From the NCBI RefSeq assembly GCF_947179515.1, contig NC_067481.1, positions 85,677,845-85,741,844 of the forward strand: a stretch of DNA of 64,000 nt. Reading direction: 5' to 3'. The notes below the pieces were generated by a model that worked only from the letters and a program-made list of their open reading frames with translations, was not told the DNA's origin and made no database searches. The stretch comes from Apodemus sylvaticus (taxonomy: Eukaryota > Chordata > Mammalia > Rodentia > Muridae). Below, piece after piece: positions 38,311 to 47,880 of this stretch (position 1 is the stretch's first letter; every line of letters starts with the position of its first letter). Position numbers and translations under genes: made by a program.

Positions 38311-38743
38311 TTAATAACCACTTATTAGTGAGTGCATACCATGATTCACCTTTTGAGTCTGGGTTACCTCACTTAGTATGATGTTCTCTAGCTCCATCCA
38401 TTTGCCTAAGAATTTCATGAATTCATTGTTTCTAATAGCTGAATAGTACTCCATTGTGTAGATATACCACATTTTTTTGTATCCACTCTTCTGTTGAGGG
38501 ATACCTGGGTTCTTTCCAGCATCTGGCAATTATAAATAGGGCTGCTATGAACATAGTAGAGCATGCATCCTTATTACATGGTGGGGAATCCTCTGGGTAT
38601 ATGCCCAGGAGTGGTATAGCAGGATCTTCTGGAAGTGAGGTGCCCAGTTTTTGGAGGAACCGCCAGACTGATTTCCAGAGTGGTTGTAGCAATTTGCAAC
38701 CCCACCAGCAGTGGAGGAGTGTTCCTCTTTCTCCGCACCCTCT
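38311..38743 (-). pseudogene. ORF2: ORF2 C-terminal remainder beyond the nonsense codon
   Basis: Reading on from the TGA in the same frame gives RGCGERGTLLHCWWGC, the rest of the zinc-knuckle-like motif, and then the usual L1 C-terminus. At 38472-38478 a run of seven T (A on the coding strand) replaces six, shifting the frame by +1. The end of the protein, finishing in SLISGY, is therefore read in another frame down to 38311. The truncated relative at 51,124-51,874 has TGG at the nonsense position and six A in the run, so both lesions look private to this copy. Without them ORF2 would be 1,274 codons, close to the normal rodent length. Confidence 0.93.
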
Positions 38744-41700
38744 TCAACACCTGCTGTCTCCTGAATTTTTAATCTTAGCCATTCTGACTGGTGTAAGATG
38801 AAATCTTAGGGTTGTTTTGATTTGCATTTCCCTAATGACTAATGAAGTTGAGCATTTTTTAAGATGCTTCTCCGCCATCCGAAGTTCTTCAGGTGAGAAT
38901 TCTTTGTTTAACTCTGTACCCCATTTTTTAACAGGGTTGTTCGGTTTTCTGGAGTCTAACTTCTTGAGTTCTTTATATATATTGGATATTAGCCCTCTAT
39001 CTGATGTAGGATTGGTGAAGATCTTTTCCCAATTTGTTGGTTGCCGATCTGTCCTCTTGATGGTGTCCTTTGCCTTACAGAAACTCTGTAACCTTATGAG
39101 GTCCCATTTGTCAATTCTTGCTCTTAGAGCATACGCTATTGGTGTTCTGTTCAGAAACTTTCTCCCTGTACCGATGTCCTCAAGGGTCTTCCCCAGTTTC
39201 TTTTCTATTAGCTTCAGAGTGTCTGGCTTTATGTGGAGGTCCTTGATCCATTTGGATTTGAGCTTAGTACAAGGAGACAAGGATGGATCAATTCGCATTC
39301 TTCTGCATGCTGACCTCCAGTTGAACCAGCACCATTTGTTGAAAAGGCTATCTTTTTTCCATTGGATGTTTTCAGCCTCTTTGTCGAGGATCAAGTGTCC
39401 ATAGGTGTGTGGGTTCATTTCTGGATCTTCAATCCTGTTCCATTGATCCTCCTGCCTGTCACTGTACCAATACCATGCAGTTTTTAACACTATTGCTCTG
39501 TAGTATTGCTTGAGGTCAGGGATACTGATTCCCCCAGATTTTCTTTTGTTGCTGAGAATAGTTTTAGCTATCCTGGGTTTTTTGTTGTTCCAGATGAATT
39601 TGATAATTGCTCTTTCTAACTCTGTGAAGAATTGAGTTGGGATTTTGATGGGTATTGCATTGAATCTGTATAGTGCTTTAGGCAAAATGGCCATTTTAAC
39701 TATATTGATTCTACCGATCCATGAGCATGGGAGGTTTTCCCATTTTTTGAGGTCTTCTTCCATTTCCTTCTTCAGAGTCTTGAAGTTCTTGTCATACAGA
39801 TCTTTCGCATGTTTGGTAAGAGTCACCCCAAGATACTTTATACTGTTTGTGGCTATTGTGAAGGGGGTCATTTCCCTAATTTCTTTCTCAGCCTGCTTAT
39901 CCTTTGAGTATAGGAAGGCCACTGATTTGCTTGAGTTGATTTTGTAACCTGCCACTTTGCTGAAGTTGTTTATCAGCTGTAGGAGCTCTCTAGTGGAGTT
40001 CTTTGGGTCACTTAGGTAGACGATCATGTCATCTGCAAATAATGATAGTTTGACTTCCTCCTTTCCAATTTGTATCCCTTTGACCTCCTTATGTTGTCGA
40101 ATTGCCCGAGCTAGTACCTCAAGTACAATATTGAAAAGATAAGGAGAAAGGGGGCAGCCTTGTCTGGTCCCTGATTTCAGTGGGATTGCTTCAAGTTTCT
40201 CTCCGTTTAGTTTGATGCTGGCTACCGGTTTGCTGTATATTGCTTTTACTATGTTTAGGTATGGGCCTTGAATTCCTGTTCTCTCCAAGACTTTAAGCAT
40301 GAAAGGATGCTGAATTTTGTCAAATGCTTTTTCAGCATCAAATGAAATGACCATGTGGTTTTGTTCTTTGAGTTTGTTTATGTAGTGGATTGTATTGATG
40401 GATTTCCGAATATTGAACCAACCCTGCATTCCCGGGATAAAGCCTACTTGATCATGGTGGATGATCGTTTTGATGTGTTCTTGGATTCGGTTGGCAAGAA
40501 TTTTATTGAGTATTTTTGCATCGATGTTCATAAGGGAAATTGGTCTGAAGTTCTCTTTCTTTGTTGGATCTTTTTGTGGCTTTGGTATCAGCATAATTGT
40601 GGCTTCGTAGAAGGAATTGGGTAGTGTTCCTTCTGTTTCTATTTTGTAGAATAGTTTGAAGAGTATTGGTGTTAACTCTTCTTTGAAGGTCTGGTAGAAT
40701 TCTGCACTGAAACCATCTGGTCCTGTGCTTTTTTTGGTTGGAAGACTTTCTATGACTCCTTCTATTTCTTTAGGCTTTATGGGACTGTTCAGATGGTCTA
40801 GTTGGTCCTGATTTAATTTTGGTATTTGGTATCTGTCAAGGAAATTGTCCATTTCCTCCAGATTCTCCAGTTGTGTTGAGTACAGGCTCTTGTAGTAGGA
40901 TCTGATGATTTTTTGGATTTCCTCAGTTTCCGTTGTTATGTCTCCCTTTTCATTTCTAAGTTTGTTAATTTGGATACTTTCTCTGTGCCCTTTGGTCAGT
41001 CTGGCTAAGGGTTTATCTATCTTGTTGATTTTCTCAAAGAACCAGCTCCTGGTTTTGTTGATTTTTTGTATGGTTCTCTTTGTTTCTACTTGATTGATTT
41101 CGGCCCTGAGTTTGATGATTTCCTGCCTTCTACTCCTCCTGGGTGAAATAGCTTCTTTTTGTTCTAGGGCTTTCAGGTGTGTCATTAAGTTGGTAATGTA
41201 TGCTCTCTCCATTTTCTTTTTGGAGGCACTCAGGGCTATGAGTTTTCCTCTTAGCACTGCTTTCATTGTGTCCCATAGAATTGGGTATGTTGTGTTTTCA
41301 TTTTCATTGTGTTCTAAAAAGTCTTTAATTTCTTTCTTTATTTCTTCCTTGACCAAGGTATCATTGAGTAGAGTATTGTTCAATTTCCACGTGTATGTGG
41401 GTTTTCTGTTGTTTCTGTTGCTATTGAAGACCACTTTTATTCCATAGTGATCAGATAGGAGGCATGGGATTAGTTCTATCTTCTTATATTTGTTGAGGTC
41501 TGTCTTGTGACCAATTATATGGTCGATTTTGGAGAAGGTACCATGAGGTGCTGAAAAAAAGGTATATTCTTTTGTTTTAGAATAGAATGTTCTATATATA
41601 TCAGTTAAATCTAATTGGTCCAAAGCTTCAATTAGTTTCATTGTGTCCTTGTTTAGTTTCTGTTTTCCTGATCGGTCCATTGAGGAAAGTGCAGTGTTGA

Positions 41701-42136
41701 AGTCACCCACAATTATTGTGTTAGGCGCAATGTGTGCTTTGAGTTTTAATAAAGTTTCTTTTATGAAAGAGGGTGCCCTTGCATTTGGAGCATAGATGTT
41801 CAGGATTGAGAGTTCTTCTTGTTGTATTTTTCCTTTGACCAGCAAGAAGTGTCCCTCAGAGTCTCTTTTGATGACTTTGGGTTGAAAGTCAATTTTATCT
41901 GATATTAAAATGGCTACTCCAGCTTGTTTCCTGAGACCATTTGCTTGTAAAATTGTCTTCCAGCCTTTTACTCTAAGGTAGTGTTTGTTTTTGACCCTGA
42001 GGTGTGTTTCCTGTAAGCAGCAAAATGTAGGGTCCTGTTTACGTATCCAGTCAGTTAGTCTGTGTCTTTTTATTGGGGCATTGAGTCCATTGATGTTAAG
42101 AGATATTAAGGAATAGTGATTGTTACTTCCTATCAT
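38744..42136 (-). CDS. ORF2: LINE-1 ORF2 endonuclease/reverse transcriptase, prematurely terminated
   Basis: This encodes the ORF2p enzyme of target-primed reverse transcription, open for 1,130 codons from an ATG 14 nt after an in-frame TAA. The AP-like endonuclease (about 1-239) keeps the catalytic and metal-site residues N14, E43, D145, N147, D205 and H230 (motifs LQETHLR, GDFN and SDH). The reverse transcriptase (about 450-830) keeps D600 in SFDAEKAFD, the block SGTRQGCPLSPYLF at 655-668, and the FADD active site at 700-703. A TGA at codon 1131 replaces the conserved Trp right after C1130, the first Cys of the C-terminal CX3CX7HX4C motif. A truncated product would keep both catalytic domains but lose the C-terminal domain that retrotransposition needs. 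The continuation is annotated separately. Confidence 0.96.
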   Translation of the reverse strand: MIGSNNHYSLISLNINGLNAPIKRHRLTDWIRKQDPTFCCLQETHLRVKNKHYLRVKGWKTILQANGLRKQAGVAILISDKIDFQPKVIKRDSEGHFLLVKGKIQQEELSILNIYAPNARAPSFIKETLLKLKAHIAPNTIIVGDFNTALSSMDRSGKQKLNKDTMKLIEALDQLDLTDIYRTFYSKTKEYTFFSAPHGTFSKIDHIIGHKTDLNKYKKIELIPCLLSDHYGIKVVFNSNRNNRKPTYTWKLNNTLLNDTLVKEEIKKEIKDFLEHNENENTTYPILWDTMKAVLRGKLIALSASKKKMERAYITNLMTHLKALEQKEAISPRRSRRQEIIKLRAEINQVETKRTIQKINKTRSWFFEKINKIDKPLARLTKGHRESIQINKLRNEKGDITTETEEIQKIIRSYYKSLYSTQLENLEEMDNFLDRYQIPKLNQDQLDHLNSPIKPKEIEGVIESLPTKKSTGPDGFSAEFYQTFKEELTPILFKLFYKIETEGTLPNSFYEATIMLIPKPQKDPTKKENFRPISLMNIDAKILNKILANRIQEHIKTIIHHDQVGFIPGMQGWFNIRKSINTIHYINKLKEQNHMVISFDAEKAFDKIQHPFMLKVLERTGIQGPYLNIVKAIYSKPVASIKLNGEKLEAIPLKSGTRQGCPLSPYLFNIVLEVLARAIRQHKEVKGIQIGKEEVKLSLFADDMIVYLSDPKNSTRELLQLINNFSKVAGYKINSSKSVAFLYSKDKQAEKEIREMTPFTIATNSIKYLGVTLTKHAKDLYDKNFKTLKKEMEEDLKKWENLPCSWIGRINIVKMAILPKALYRFNAIPIKIPTQFFTELERAIIKFIWNNKKPRIAKTILSNKRKSGGISIPDLKQYYRAIVLKTAWYWYSDRQEDQWNRIEDPEMNPHTYGHLILDKEAENIQWKKDSLFNKWCWFNWRSACRRMRIDPSLSPCTKLKSKWIKDLHIKPDTLKLIEKKLGKTLEDIGTGRKFLNRTPIAYALRARIDKWDLIRLQSFCKAKDTIKRTDRQPTNWEKIFTNPTSDRGLISNIYKELKKLDSRKPNNPVKKWGTELNKEFSPEELRMAEKHLKKCSTSLVIREMQIKTTLRFHLTPVRMAKIKNSGDSRC

Positions 42137-42195
42137 TTTTGACGTTATTTTTTAAGTTTGATTGCTTAACTTCTTTTGGGTTTGATGAAAGGTTA

Positions 42196-43455
42196 CTATC
42201 TTGCTTTTTTCAGGGTGAAGTTTCCCTCCTTGTATTGGTGTTGTCCTCCTATTATCCTTTTTAGGGCTGGGTTTGTGGATAGATATTGGGTGAACTTGGT
42301 TTTGTCGTGAAATATCTTAGTTTCTCCATCTATGGTGATTGAGAGTTTTGCTGGATATAGTAGTTTTGGTTGGCATTTGTGTTCTCTTAGAGTCTGCATG
42401 AGATCTGCCCAGGACCTTCTAGCCTTCATAGTCTCAGGTGAAAAGTCTGCTGTGATTCTGATAGGTCTTCCTTTATATGTTACTTGGCCTTTTTCTCTTA
42501 CTGCCTTTAATATTCTTTCTTTGTTTAGAACATTTGGTGTTTTGATTATTATGTGACGGGAAGTATTTCTGTTCTGGTCCAGTCTGTTTGGAGTTCTGTA
42601 GGCTTCTTGTATATTCATGGGCATCTCTCTCTTTAGGTTAGGGAAGTTTTCTTCCATAATTTTATTGAAGATATTTGCTGGCCCTTTAAGTTGTAAATCT
42701 TCACTCTCCTCTATGCCTATAATCCTTAGGTTTGGTCTTCTCATTGTGTCCTGGATTTCCTGGATATTTTGGGTTACAAGCTTTTTGCATTTTGCATTTT
42801 CTTTAACTGTTGAGTCCATGGTTTCTATGGAATCTTCAGCATCTGAGATTCTTTCTTCTATTTCTTGTATTCTGTTGTTGATATTTGCATCTCTGTCCCC
42901 TGATTTCTTGCCAAGGCTTTCTATCTCCAAAGTTGTCTCCTTTTGAGTTTTCTTAGTTGTTTCTACTTCTGATTTTAGATCCTGGATGGTTTTGCTTAGC
43001 TCCTTCACTTGCTTGTTTGTGCTTTCCTGTAATTCTTTAAGAGATTTTTGTGTTTTTTCTTTCATGACCTCAGCCTGTTGACCAAAGTTCTCCTGTATTT
43101 CTTTAAGAGATTTTTGTGTTTCGTCTTTCATGACCTCAGCCTGTTGAGCAAAGTTCTCCTGTATTTCTTTAAGTGTTTTTTGCATTTCCTCCTTGTTGGC
43201 TTTTGTATTCTCCTGGATTTCTTTCAATGATTTTTGTGTTTCCCTTGCAAGGGCTTCTAACTTTTGATCCATTTTCTCCTGAATGTCCTTCATGTGTTCC
43301 TGTACCAGCATCATGACCAGTGATTTTAAATCCAAATCTTGTTTTACTGGTGTGATGGGGTATCCAGGGCTTGCTGGTAGAGGAGAATTTGGTTCAGATG
43401 TTGCCATATTGCCTTGATTTCTGTTAGTGACGTTCCTGCGTTTGCCTTTTGCCAT
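42196..43455 (-). CDS. ORF1: LINE-1 ORF1 protein (RNA-binding chaperone), intact
   Basis: This encodes the L1 ORF1p, which binds L1 RNA as a trimer and acts as a nucleic-acid chaperone in the cytoplasmic RNP. The frame is intact at 419 codons, longer than the roughly 360-370 residues usual for mouse. Residues 1-45 are a basic, Ser/Pro-rich head. About 50-235 are a predicted coiled coil. About 240-330 hold the RRM (core LRIIGIEESEDLQLKGP at 242-259), and about 330-410 the C-terminal domain, with the conserved TYKGRPIRITADFSPETMKA at 326-344. The extra length comes from a 22-residue repeat array at about 75-158. The start ATG directly follows the TAG stop of an upstream frame in the same register. 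ORF2 begins 59 bp after the stop. Whether this copy is expressed is unknown. Confidence 0.96.
   Translation of the reverse strand: MAKGKRRNVTNRNQGNMATSEPNSPLPASPGYPITPVKQDLDLKSLVMMLVQEHMKDIQEKMDQKLEALARETQKSLKEIQENTKANKEEMQKTLKEIQENFAQQAEVMKDETQKSLKEIQENFGQQAEVMKEKTQKSLKELQESTNKQVKELSKTIQDLKSEVETTKKTQKETTLEIESLGKKSGDRDANINNRIQEIEERISDAEDSIETMDSTVKENAKCKKLVTQNIQEIQDTMRRPNLRIIGIEESEDLQLKGPANIFNKIMEENFPNLKREMPMNIQEAYRTPNRLDQNRNTSRHIIIKTPNVLNKERILKAVREKGQVTYKGRPIRITADFSPETMKARRSWADLMQTLREHKCQPKLLYPAKLSITIDGETKIFHDKTKFTQYLSTNPALKRIIGGQHQYKEGNFTLKKAR
43048..43179 (-). repeat. 66-bp tandem duplication inside ORF1
   Basis: Two adjacent 66-bp units differing at only a few positions encode residues 93-114 (KTLKEIQENFAQQAEVMK...) and 115-136 (KSLKEIQENFGQQAEVMK...). 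Related but diverged units flank them at 75-92 (18 residues) and 137-158 (22 residues). The near identity points to recent duplication within the coiled-coil coding segment. Confidence 0.93.
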
Positions 43456-43608
43456 CTAGCTCTCACTGGTGTTACTTGGTCTTGTCAGTGCTGGACTCAC
43501 CAGTGCAAGCTGCCCCTTCCCCGTTGGCCTCTGGTGCACAGCTTCCACTCTGCACTGCCTGTAGACAGGGTGCTGTTGTCCAGGCTGTTCAGATCCTGAA
43601 GCAGGCAT
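43456..43608 (-). other. Upstream ORF abutting ORF1
   Basis: An ATG at 43608 opens a 50-codon frame, starting MPASGSEQPGQQ, that ends in TAG at 43456-43458, immediately before the ORF1 ATG and in the same reading frame. The frame stays open further upstream to a GTG at 43911, but only the ATG-started part is a plausible uORF. It might tune ORF1 translation by termination and reinitiation. No homology is recognised, and coding function is not claimed. Confidence 0.5.
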
Positions 43609-44653
43609 CTGAAGGCTCCCGCTGGGGCCCGCAGGATTTATTGGAGCACACCGACTTCTCCCACCTGGCCGCCCGGAAGCCCCCACTAGCCTCTTGAGGG
43701 ACCTGGAGATGTGGTGGCCACCCAGGCTGATCTGAAGCGGAGAGAGTTGACCTGAGGGCTTCTGCCTGAGGCCTTGCCCCAGATTGTGTCTGTGGGCCAG
43801 ATGGAACCCGTGTGCACCCCCAGGGAGCTCCGAAGGTGTATGTTGCTGTGACCTCCCCTGTGTTCCGCTCACTCCGCTGGGCAGCCGATTTCCCCAACCG
43901 GGCTGGCGCACACTAGGTTAGCCTTGTCGCCCGGGCCCTGAGTCCAGGCAAACGCCTGGGAGGCCAAGGTCCGAGCAAAGTTCCCCTAGGGCTGTGACTG
44001 TTATTTGGGTCCGCCAGGTGACCCGGATGGCGGGCGTGCGAGTCCGCGCTCCCTGAAAGCACCGGGAGAGTCTGTTGTGCTAATAACCTCCTGGGCGGGT
44101 TGACACACAGATGGCCCACCAAGCCGCCCAGTTCTTGGGGTCAGTCCTGTGCCTTTTGGGGCCTAGACCCCCCGTTTTGTTAGCCTCAGGCTACGCTTGT
44201 TAGCAGTCTCTGCCCTCCCGAGCACTCTGGCTCCTGTAGGCAAAATGGCGGTGCGTGCGCCAGCCGGGGCAAAAAAAAAACTCCTGGCTGGGTTGGCGCC
44301 CCGATGGCCACTCGAACAGCCCAGGGCCTGGGTGCAGGCCAACGCCCGTCTGGCTCAGACCCCTGCGGTGTTGGGCCTAGGATTATGTTTGTGTACCTCA
44401 GTCTGACTGATCTCTGGAGCCCGGAATCAAGATGGGGGTGAGTCTCTCCTGACTGGCGGGAAGCCGAGTTCTGAAGTGGCTTCCGTGCAGCGAAAGGCTC
44501 CGCAGAACCGCAGCTGCTTGCCGCCCGGCTGGTCAGCGAAGGTCAGTGGTCGTGGGCGCAGGGCCTAACTGGACCCTGTGTCGCCTTGGTTCCACCACTG
44601 ATGGCCCTTCAGCTGGAGCAGCCACTGCTACCGCCGCAGCCGACGCCGCCCTG
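43456..44653 (-). promoter_or_regulatory. LINE-1 5' UTR / internal promoter with tandem monomers
   Basis: A 1.2-kb CpG-rich leader in otherwise AT-rich surroundings. The outer part is repetitive. CTCCTGG at 44088 and 44281, and GATGGCC at 44110 and 44303, both recur 193 bp apart, and a more diverged unit appears at about 43894-44087. Each unit holds an ATGGCGG-like core on the + strand (44027, 44245, and a variant at 44432), resembling the YY1 site. Mouse L1 promoters are known to be arrays of ~200-bp monomers upstream of a unique tether, and YY1 sites have been described in them. Here 43456-43893 would be the tether. Promoter activity itself is inferred. Confidence 0.85.
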
Positions 44654-44669
44654 CTGTGTTTCTATCCTT
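44654..44669. repeat. Target-site duplication, 5' side of the full-length L1
   Basis: CTGTGTTTCTATCCTT directly abuts the first bases of the L1 5' UTR. Unique AT-rich DNA follows. Confidence 0.93.
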
Positions 44670-47242
44670 GTACAGTGAACAATATTCATAATCATTCATA
44701 GTGACCTCATTTAGGGAATCAGAGTAGCCAATGCTTAATACCAGTGATGCTAATCTTTAACTGCCATTTGGGAAATTTATGTAAACTCCTGAAATCTAAA
44801 TTTTCATGAAGTACTGTGGAGGAGAGTCAATGGGGGAATATCTTTACCAGGAATACAATGATAATTAACACAGATTTACTATTATTTGTGGGTTTGGTAT
44901 TAAGGATGAAACCAGAGGCTATAAAATGAAGTTGCATAATCTATAATGATCTCCAGCCCAAGCCTCTTAACTTTGCATGAACAAACGTATCAAGTGTGAC
45001 CAGGTGAAACTGCCAGATTGATGATTTTAATGGTACCAATAGGTGACCACAGATGGTTAGACCTAATGCATTTTAATGAACAAACCATTGGAAATATTGA
45101 GTCACCAAAAATATACACGTTGTGCAGAAAATATGCTTTTTGCATTTTTATTTAAAATAAATATTACATAGAAATTCAGTATTAAAGCATTTTATAAAAT
45201 ATTTGGAGAATCAGATATTTGCCTTCTTTTTTCATTTGTCTCTTACATCCCGTTCTTCAGCATAAGATGATCCATTTAGCCACAGCACATTGACTAGCCT
45301 AGGATTCATGGATTGTGCGTTAGCTGATAAAGAGCAACCATGAAGAGAAACTTTCCCTCTCTCTAAGCTTAGGAAATATACCAGGAGTATGTTCATATTA
45401 ATATTCACCTTTTCTCTACTGATACAAATCCTTCAATGTACAAGACTTATTGTTATCTCAATTTACCTACTGTGGGGCATGAAGATTTGAATTCATAACT
45501 TCACTAATGACAGATTAGTCTATTAATCTATTGTATCTTCTTGACTTCCTGCCCAGTTTTTCACAGTCAGAATGATTCATGGAACAGAATTTTTCTGCAT
45601 CATTCAGCTTTGGCAATCTGTCATCAAAGCAAATTATACACTCGCCTCCCATCAGTCAAAATGTGTTTAGATTATCACAGTTTCTCCAGCTCTCCAGTCA
45701 CCTCAAATCTGTGTTAAAGAAACCAGAAGAATTCACAAAGCTTCCCTGGACCCTGAAAGCAGAAAATAACAATCTCCCAGGTAAAAACAAACACACAAAG
45801 GACACAGGAAGAATTAAAAAAAACCTATTAGTTTGTTATCTATAATAATGATATGTAAAAATGATGAAAATACAAACGAGTAGAAAAATTAATCATTTTA
45901 ATTTTTGTTTTAATTGACAATATCATGTCTATACAAAACACTCAGTACATAAAGAGTTGTACTTGTCTTGATATGGCCACTAATCTTAAGTGAGCATGAG
46001 AATATATGACATTATTGTAATGGATCGATCTAGAGAAGGACAAGTCTATTCTGCAAAGTCAGTGCTGAAGATAGTGAGATCTCAATGTCTCATTGGTGGT
46101 TTTCTGACCTCATACTGATTTCCCACTAAGCATTTTTTTGTAACTGTGTTTTATGTTAGTGATTTTATACAGCTACATTCAGGGTAAGAAGTTCTCCCAC
46201 TACATTCTGGATTTGTCTTGTGTTCTTTATCTAGTCTCTATTCACTTTCCCTCTTAAAATTATTCTGCTTTACATAAAATTCCATAATACATTTTACATA
46301 ATACATTATCCATAAATGAATGAGAATTCCACATCTTTGAAAACTAACTTTTTTCTTTTCGTGTTTTGGAGTTTAGGTACAGGTAGATAAATACATTAGC
46401 AAAATAAGGTAGATGCATATAGTTTTAATAGGATTCTGTAGTTAGTAAAGGATCATAAACTTACGCTCAGCACAGGAAGAGAGGAATTTGTAATATTTTA
46501 GCACAATTTCCTTTGGCAGTGTTGGTGAAGAAGAGTGGTATTTTTATTGTTCAGCCATTATTTAGATAACAAATAACAAGCCAAGCAAATCAACTTCAAA
46601 TCAATCAGTAGAGTCAAATCTATCAGTTAAGAGGGTTCCTCTTCCAATACCAGCAATTTTGGTAGTCATATAAAACACCACTTCTGGAATTTTTCTACAT
46701 GGTTCCAACCATTCACACACTCTTCCTTATACTGAGTGGGATAAAAATAATCTACCTTCGTATAACTTTCATTTTTATACAAATTCTGTGTTCCTATCTG
46801 TTTCTAGTGGGTAGCATTTAGAAGTTAGATGTACTGGTGTATATCCTGCAGTGATGACTGCTTCTGGTTAAAATAGTCAGGGTTTTTGTTTGATTTCATT
46901 CATTCTATTTGTATTTGTCAGTGCCTCTGGATAGGTTTCAGTGTGATAATGCTCCTTCTCAATGTGCTACTGAGATCACTACATGGTTTTATGATGTTCA
47001 GGTGATATCTGTGTTCTCTGTAAGGAGTGAGGACTATACATGAAAAAGATTAATAGATAACGCCTATTTCCTACTCTCTACATTCTGTCATCTATACTGA
47101 GACTTCCATGCATGGTACCAATAAAATTCTCTAACATGGTTGCAAAACAGCAAAGTCTATATTTTCTATAAGAGGATGATTTTTACTTCAGAGAAGTTAA
47201 GTGAGATGCCTAAGACCATGATATATAAAGTCAAGAACAGTG
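44670..47242. other. AT-rich unique sequence
   Basis: The L1 insertion flank. An 88-codon + frame at 45579-45845 shows no recognisable motif. Confidence 0.5.
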
Positions 47243-47410
47243 CTGTAGTTAAAGCTCAGACAGAGGAATGTTTGCTTAGTATGAACAATTCCTGGACTCA
47301 ATTCCTAGCATTGATGATGCTCTCCTGTGAGCCTAGCATGTAGGAGGCAAAGGCAGTTCATTCAGAAGTTCAAGGTTACCCTTAGCTCCCTAGTGAGAAT
47401 TTGAGGAGAG
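47243..47410 (+). mobile_element. B4-like SINE (ID plus B1 dimer), degraded
   Basis: An ID-like left part (AGTTAAAGCTCAGACAGAGG ... CTGGACTCAATTCCTAGCAT) is followed by a B1-like right part (AGGAGGCAAAGGCAGTTCAT ... TTCAAGGTTACC). That order fits the rodent B4 family. Strongly diverged. Confidence 0.65.
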
Positions 47411-47721
47411 TTTGTTCTATATGATACATAATATAATATTCAAACCAGTAAACAATCAAGCAATTGGCCTCTTTGGTTTCAGAGAAAGAATGGATATTTA
47501 TGTCATCTGTTCTTTGGTTAAAATTTGGACTGGTTAGTATAGCATTTCAAAGTTTCAGAATTCATATGTAGAAGATAGGAATGAATGGTGAATAAGTGAT
47601 GGACTTCTAGAAAAAAAATGGAGGAATTTTATTCCCTGGTATAATTATGGGGTCTGTTTGTATCAATAAATAATTTGACCAAACAATGTGTAAAATACTA
47701 TGTAATTTTCAATGTTAACTC

Positions 47722-47880
47722 TGCAACATCCCTCAAGGGAGGTGAGAGTGGGGTGGGTGGAGGAACACTCTCATAAAAGCTGAGGGAGGGAGGATGGTAT
47801 AGGTGCTTTCCAGGGGGGAAACTGGGAAAGGGGATAACATTTGAAATGTAAATAAAGAATATATCCAATTTAAAAAAAGA
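47722..47880 (+). mobile_element. LINE-1 3' UTR fragment
   Basis: A purine-rich sequence with GGGGGGAAACTGGGAAAGGG, then TTTGAAATGTAAATAAAGAA and an A tail at 47870-47880. Very short, with no ORF2 sequence. Confidence 0.82.

Larger units (their letters stand above)
38041..44653 (-). mobile_element. Full-length LINE-1 retrotransposon with TSD
   Basis: An autonomous non-LTR retrotransposon, about 6.6 kb. In sense order it has a GC- and CpG-rich 5' UTR with tandem monomers (44653-43456), ORF1 (43455-42196), a 59-bp spacer, ORF2 (from 42136), a purine-rich 3' UTR (38310-38054) and an A tail (38053-38041). It is flanked by a duplication of CTGTGTTTCTATCC (extending to TT) at 38027 and 44654. The complete 5' end, the readable duplication and the intact ORF1 suggest a fairly young insertion. 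ORF2 carries one nonsense codon and one frameshift, so this copy should not move autonomously. The monomeric promoter and the ORF sequences are of murine type; I did not assign a subfamily. Confidence 0.97.

Noticed and set aside
38817..39404. 195-codon open frame on the + strand (and others at 39645, 40355, 41094, 42617)
   Set aside because: These are antisense shadows of the L1 ORF1 and ORF2 coding sequences, which explain the open frames fully.
43012..43233. Regular repeats suggesting a CRISPR array
   Set aside because: The units are direct coding repeats without unique spacers, lie inside ORF1, and the DNA is mammalian.
43456..43911. 151-codon frame upstream of ORF1 taken as a full protein
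   Set aside because: Its first codon is GTG. Only the last 50 codons start with ATG, so it is reported just as a uORF.
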